From NCBI GenBank assembly GCA_027475525.1, contig JAMWFC010000025.1, forward strand, positions 600,901 to 664,900: a stretch of 64,000 nucleotides of DNA, given 5' to 3'. Both the position numbers and the translations under genes were made by a program. The notes below the pieces were generated by a model that had not been told where the DNA came from, ran no database searches, and saw nothing but the letters and a program-made list of their open reading frames with translations. Origin of the DNA: Macrolepiota albuminosa. Its lineage: Eukaryota > Basidiomycota > Agaricomycetes > Agaricales > Agaricaceae. Shown one piece after another: positions 60,750 through 64,000 of this stretch. The stretch's first letter is position 1. Every line of letters starts with the position of its first letter.

Positions 60750-63474
60750 GTCTGCACGTACCATGATTCCCTCCAATACTCCTCCTGACTTGTGGTGTGC
60801 CTCATTCACACAGTCATAGCGCCAGACAAAATTTGAAGTGTTGAGGTCATGGCAGAGGTTTGGTGAAGAGGTCTGCAATGTTATCGTCGCTGGAGACATA
60901 GCTGATCTGGATTTTTCCCTCCTTGACGGCATGTTGGATGTAATGATGCTTCACATCAATATGCTTCACTCTGTTGTGGTTTCTTTTATTTTCAGCTATT
61001 GTTATCGATCTATTGTTATTGCCTTGCAGGGGTGCTAGCAGTGGTACTCCCATTCCGATTTCCGCTAAGGCAGTGTACATCTACTGGATCTGCTCCCCTG
61101 CACGTGCTAGAGCTATGTATTCTGCTTCGGTCATAGATGTGGAGACTGTGGGCTGGAATTTTGCGCTCCAGCTGGTGGGTCCTCCTGCTTGGATATATAC
61201 TCCACCAGATATCGATTTGTGCGTGTCAACGTCAGCCACAAAATCAGAGTTGTAATACCCTCACGGTGATGAGCCTGCATCGTGGCTGGCTACAGATAGC
61301 ACCAATACCCGCACCTCACATTGGTCCACTAGTACCACCAGAAGCGCCATGCTCTAGCGCTTCCAGCGCTATTTTTCTTATATTTTTACACTAATAACTT
61401 GCAGCTACAGACTCCAATTACTCTCAGACCACTTTTTATGGCACCACTTATTCTTTGCACCACTATTGACACCTCGCCGCACCTTGCCACTTGCACTCCA
61501 AGGCTATACATTTACACAGACACTGGGCATCAGTCAATCTGGCATAATGCTCTTAGCCAGTGGCAGCGCTTACAAAGGGAAATGATGAAGTATTTCCGTG
61601 ACAGCATCATTATGGACCTTTTTACTATACAATTCAATTCACCGCATTTACTTACATTTTTATCAGTTCACCACCCTCTAGCGGCGCTTAACCTCTTAGC
61701 GTCGGCTAACTTTCTTTACTATAAATACCTACTTTTTGTTAGTAGTACAGGGAATCAATTTGGCAGTAGGGATCGTATCCCAACATTTTGGTCTCCATAC
61801 GCAACAGACTACCTCTTGTTGACCGTGTCAAGCAAGGGGACTCTGCTCTAGTTTTCTATATCTCTCTCTCTCTAGCGCCTTGCAACTACGGCTTGGCTTT
61901 CGTGCTTAGATCCGCTAAGCAATCTCATCCTTTTATTATTACGTTCTAGGTGCTAACACTTAGCGCCTCTTAGCGACCCTTTCCCGCACCTCTTAGCGCC
62001 TTTCTTAGCGACTTTCCCACGCTCTTAGCGCTCCCCCTTAGCGACTTTTAGCGCCCTGTAGCCACGTTTTGGAGCCATACGCAAGTGCCTCCAATTACCC
62101 ACTTTCCTTGCCACCAACCTCTTGCTTACTGTGTGTTCTCTGGGACCTGTCCGGGACTCTCTCACACACTTAGCACACCCAAAGCTATATCGGCTAAGTA
62201 GCTGCACTAGTGATAGTCCACGCAGCGCCCAGCTTGATTTGGGTGTCATCAACGGAACATAGTCATTATAACCAGGTCCTCCATAACATATCTTGTATGC
62301 TAAAGTACCTTTGATGTACTTCATCACATGCATTAGAGTGAGCCAGTGCGGTTTCCCCAGATTTGATATGAATCTGCTGAGGGAGGTGATTGCAAACGTG
62401 ATGTCGGGACAGGTTCCAACTTGAGCATACATCAGGGAGCCTAGGACTTCGCTGTATGGTTTGTCCTTCATGTATATACGTTCCTCCTCTGTTGCTGAGG
62501 CCTGAGTCTGACTGAGAACAATTCCGGGTGGGAGCGGTGTGTATTTCAGCATGCACTCTGTCATGCCATACTTGTCTAAGGTCCGCTTGAGGTATTCTTC
62601 CTGGTCGAGGGTGGTGAGCTTCTTTTGCCTGTTGCGTGTGATCCGGATTCCCAAAACAAACTTAATGTCCCCCAAGTCCTTGATTTTGTACCTCTCCCCC
62701 AGTTCTCTCTGTGCCCTTTCTGCCTCCTTCTTCAACGATGACATGCCAGATGTGTCATCAGTGTAGGTGCTTGTGATGGTCCTCTCGCCACCCCTTTCCC
62801 TCGACTATACCGATTGGTCTGCTTCTGACCATTTGTAGCCTAGTCTTTTCATCTCCTCATCGAGCATACACCACCAATTGTGAGCTCCATCCATCATTCC
62901 ATAAATGGCCTTGTCCAGTAATGATACTAACATTTTCTTGCTGTCTTTTCCATTGTCTCCACAGTCATGCATTGCACTCCCCCAGACCCGCTCGCCTGCA
63001 GTAATGTCAACCCTATACACATCGCTGGGGCAGACTTCGTAACTCTCCGGTTGCTCCATGAGGATGGGGATTTGAGTTGGTGCATTGAGGTAAGTGCTAG
63101 TATAATCTATCTGCCACATCTCAAAGTCTTCCATCATCCCCACTGCGAGGTTCATTCGGAGTGACTCGTACTTTATAACAGATGCATATGTGACAAAGCA
63201 GTCGACGCCTGGGATTTGCGAAAAGCCCTTTGCAACTAGCCGTGCCTTGCACCCAACCACTTTCCCATCAGCATCATATTTTAACGCAAAGACCCACCGA
63301 TTCTTCATTGTCCAAGCTCCAGCGGGACGTTCTACGAGGTGCCACACCTTCCATTCATACATGCGTTCCATTTCTTGATTTATGGGGGCACGCCATAGAT
63401 TGGGGTGCTTCATCGCCTCTGAGTAGGACTTAGGAACCCACAGTTTGTCAGAGTCTGGGACTTGCAATGACAGC
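60750..63474 (-). pseudogene. Copia reverse transcriptase-RNase H remnant, interrupted by an LTR
   Basis: Read from 63474 downward: an RT N-terminal part (SYSEAMKHPN, KARLVAKGFSQIPGVD, IDYTSTYLNAP, LLDKAIYGM), a frame change near 62760-62820, then YKIKDLGDIKFVLGI and the RT/RNase H link up to GPGYNDYVP at 62256. After a 985-bp LTR insertion the frame resumes with YYNSDFVADVDTHKSISGG, TEAEYIALA and ends DLFTKPLP near 60847. CpG is largely retained, so this copy is younger than the material to its left. The YVDD core falls in the frame-change region and is not read. Confidence 0.88.
61267..62251 (-). mobile_element. Solo LTR nested in the copia RT-RNase H remnant
   Basis: A 985-bp segment with inverted ends TGATGA/TCATCA (minus-strand reading) is flanked by the 4-bp direct repeat ACGG (61263-61266 and 62252-62255). 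Its first 130 bp match the start of the repeats at 63477 and 48489. It carries many AGCGCC/CTTAGCG motifs near 61870-62060. Removing it restores the copia reading order across the junction apart from one TGA codon, which shows insertion into a coding copy. Confidence 0.82.
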
Positions 63475-63476
63475 GC

Positions 63477-63837
63477 TGATGACGCCCAAAGTTTGGTCAG
63501 TAACAAATATAACTATAGTGTTACCGTACCAATTGCTTGCGTTGGGCATGCTATAAGTGATGTGAGGAGTCCCGGGCAGGTCCCAGAGAACGCGCCTGTG
63601 AAAATGGGTAAAAGTCGGTAAGGGAGTCGGCAAGTGTAAAGCGCTAAGGTAAAGCGCCTATGAGGAAGCGGTAAGCGAACACGGCAAGGTCAACGGCAAG
63701 AACACAGTATGCTTAGCGAGGTCTAAGCGTCGATAATGCCTGCCGTAGCTGCAAGGCGCAAGTGTGTTGAAGGCTAGCGAGAGTCTGCAACTGCCGATGA
63801 GTTCGACGTTGCCGACCGTAAATGAGATCTCGAGCGT
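63477..63837 (+). repeat. LTR of the TGATGACGCCC family, truncating the copia remnant
   Basis: This starts TGATGACGCCCAAAG directly where the minus-strand copia frame ends. CpG is rich and AAGCG/GGTAAG motifs repeat. A second copy of its first 85 bp begins at 63838, so this copy may have been interrupted by another of its own family. Confidence 0.65.
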
Positions 63838-64000
63838 TGATGACGCCCAGAGTTTGGTCAGTAACAAATGTGACTATAGTGTTACCGTACCAATTGCTTG
63901 CGTTGGGCGCGCTATAAGTGATGTTGTCACGACCCCTCCCCTCCGGGCCCACCCCGGGACACCCCCGGAACACCCTCCGGGACCCTCCCTCCGACCCCAC
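63838..64000 (+). repeat. Second LTR start and a further GC-rich insertion at the window end
   Basis: 63838 to about 63922 repeats the start of the LTR at 63477 almost exactly. From about 63924 the match stops at a TGTTGTCACGACCCC sequence, which looks like the start of another LTR; it continues as a very C-rich stretch beyond the window. Confidence 0.55.

Overview
The window is nuclear DNA of a filamentous basidiomycete, most likely an Agaricomycete. The genes carry many short introns (about 48-66 nt), encode clear eukaryotic housekeeping proteins, and include a laccase and a multi-exon microsomal cytochrome P450, both typical of wood- or litter-decaying mushrooms. No prokaryotic operons, CRISPR arrays or rRNA genes were seen.

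Layout. 1-4.8 kb has no convincing gene and holds a belt of short tandem repeats (about 2.9-4.0 kb). 5.2-6.1 kb is a Ser/Pro-rich orphan gene. 7.6-9.3 kb (minus) holds a possible small coiled-coil gene and a BCP1/BCCIP homologue, divergent from PUT1 (proline dehydrogenase, 9.8-11.8 kb, plus). A laccase follows (12.7-15.1 kb, plus), then a P450 (15.8-18.3 kb, minus), the cullin regulator CAND1/TIP120 (19.4-23.9 kb, plus), a HAL/SAT4-type Ser/Thr kinase (27.3-29.2 kb, plus) and a small conserved-looking gene (30.1-30.6 kb, minus). A nearly intact Ty1/copia element (33.17-39.29 kb) sits inside older CpG-poor repeat DNA. A second housekeeping block holds VPS4, a tRNA-Gln, RPL19 and a MYST acetyltransferase related to ESA1 (40.5-47.3 kb). 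From 47.3 kb to the end the window is a graveyard of LTR retroelements: gypsy and copia fragments, solo and tandem LTRs, nested insertions, and almost no CpG between about 47.4 and 60 kb.

The genes do not form one pathway. They are independent housekeeping functions (proline catabolism, SCF ligase regulation, ESCRT-III disassembly, translation, histone acetylation, ribosome biogenesis and nuclear export) with two secondary or ligninolytic oxidoreductases between them.

Points most worth a second look: three exact tandem duplications all with period 77 bp, which look like a de Bruijn assembler k=77 joining artefact and break the laccase frame; four GC-AG introns needed by conserved genes; replacement of the catalytic cysteine by threonine in the MYST protein; and a young copia element whose only two coding breaks lie at the gag/protease and protease/integrase boundaries. 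I did not find a convincing new defence or biosynthetic system. All exon models are hand-built from splice signals and protein conservation and were not checked against transcripts.
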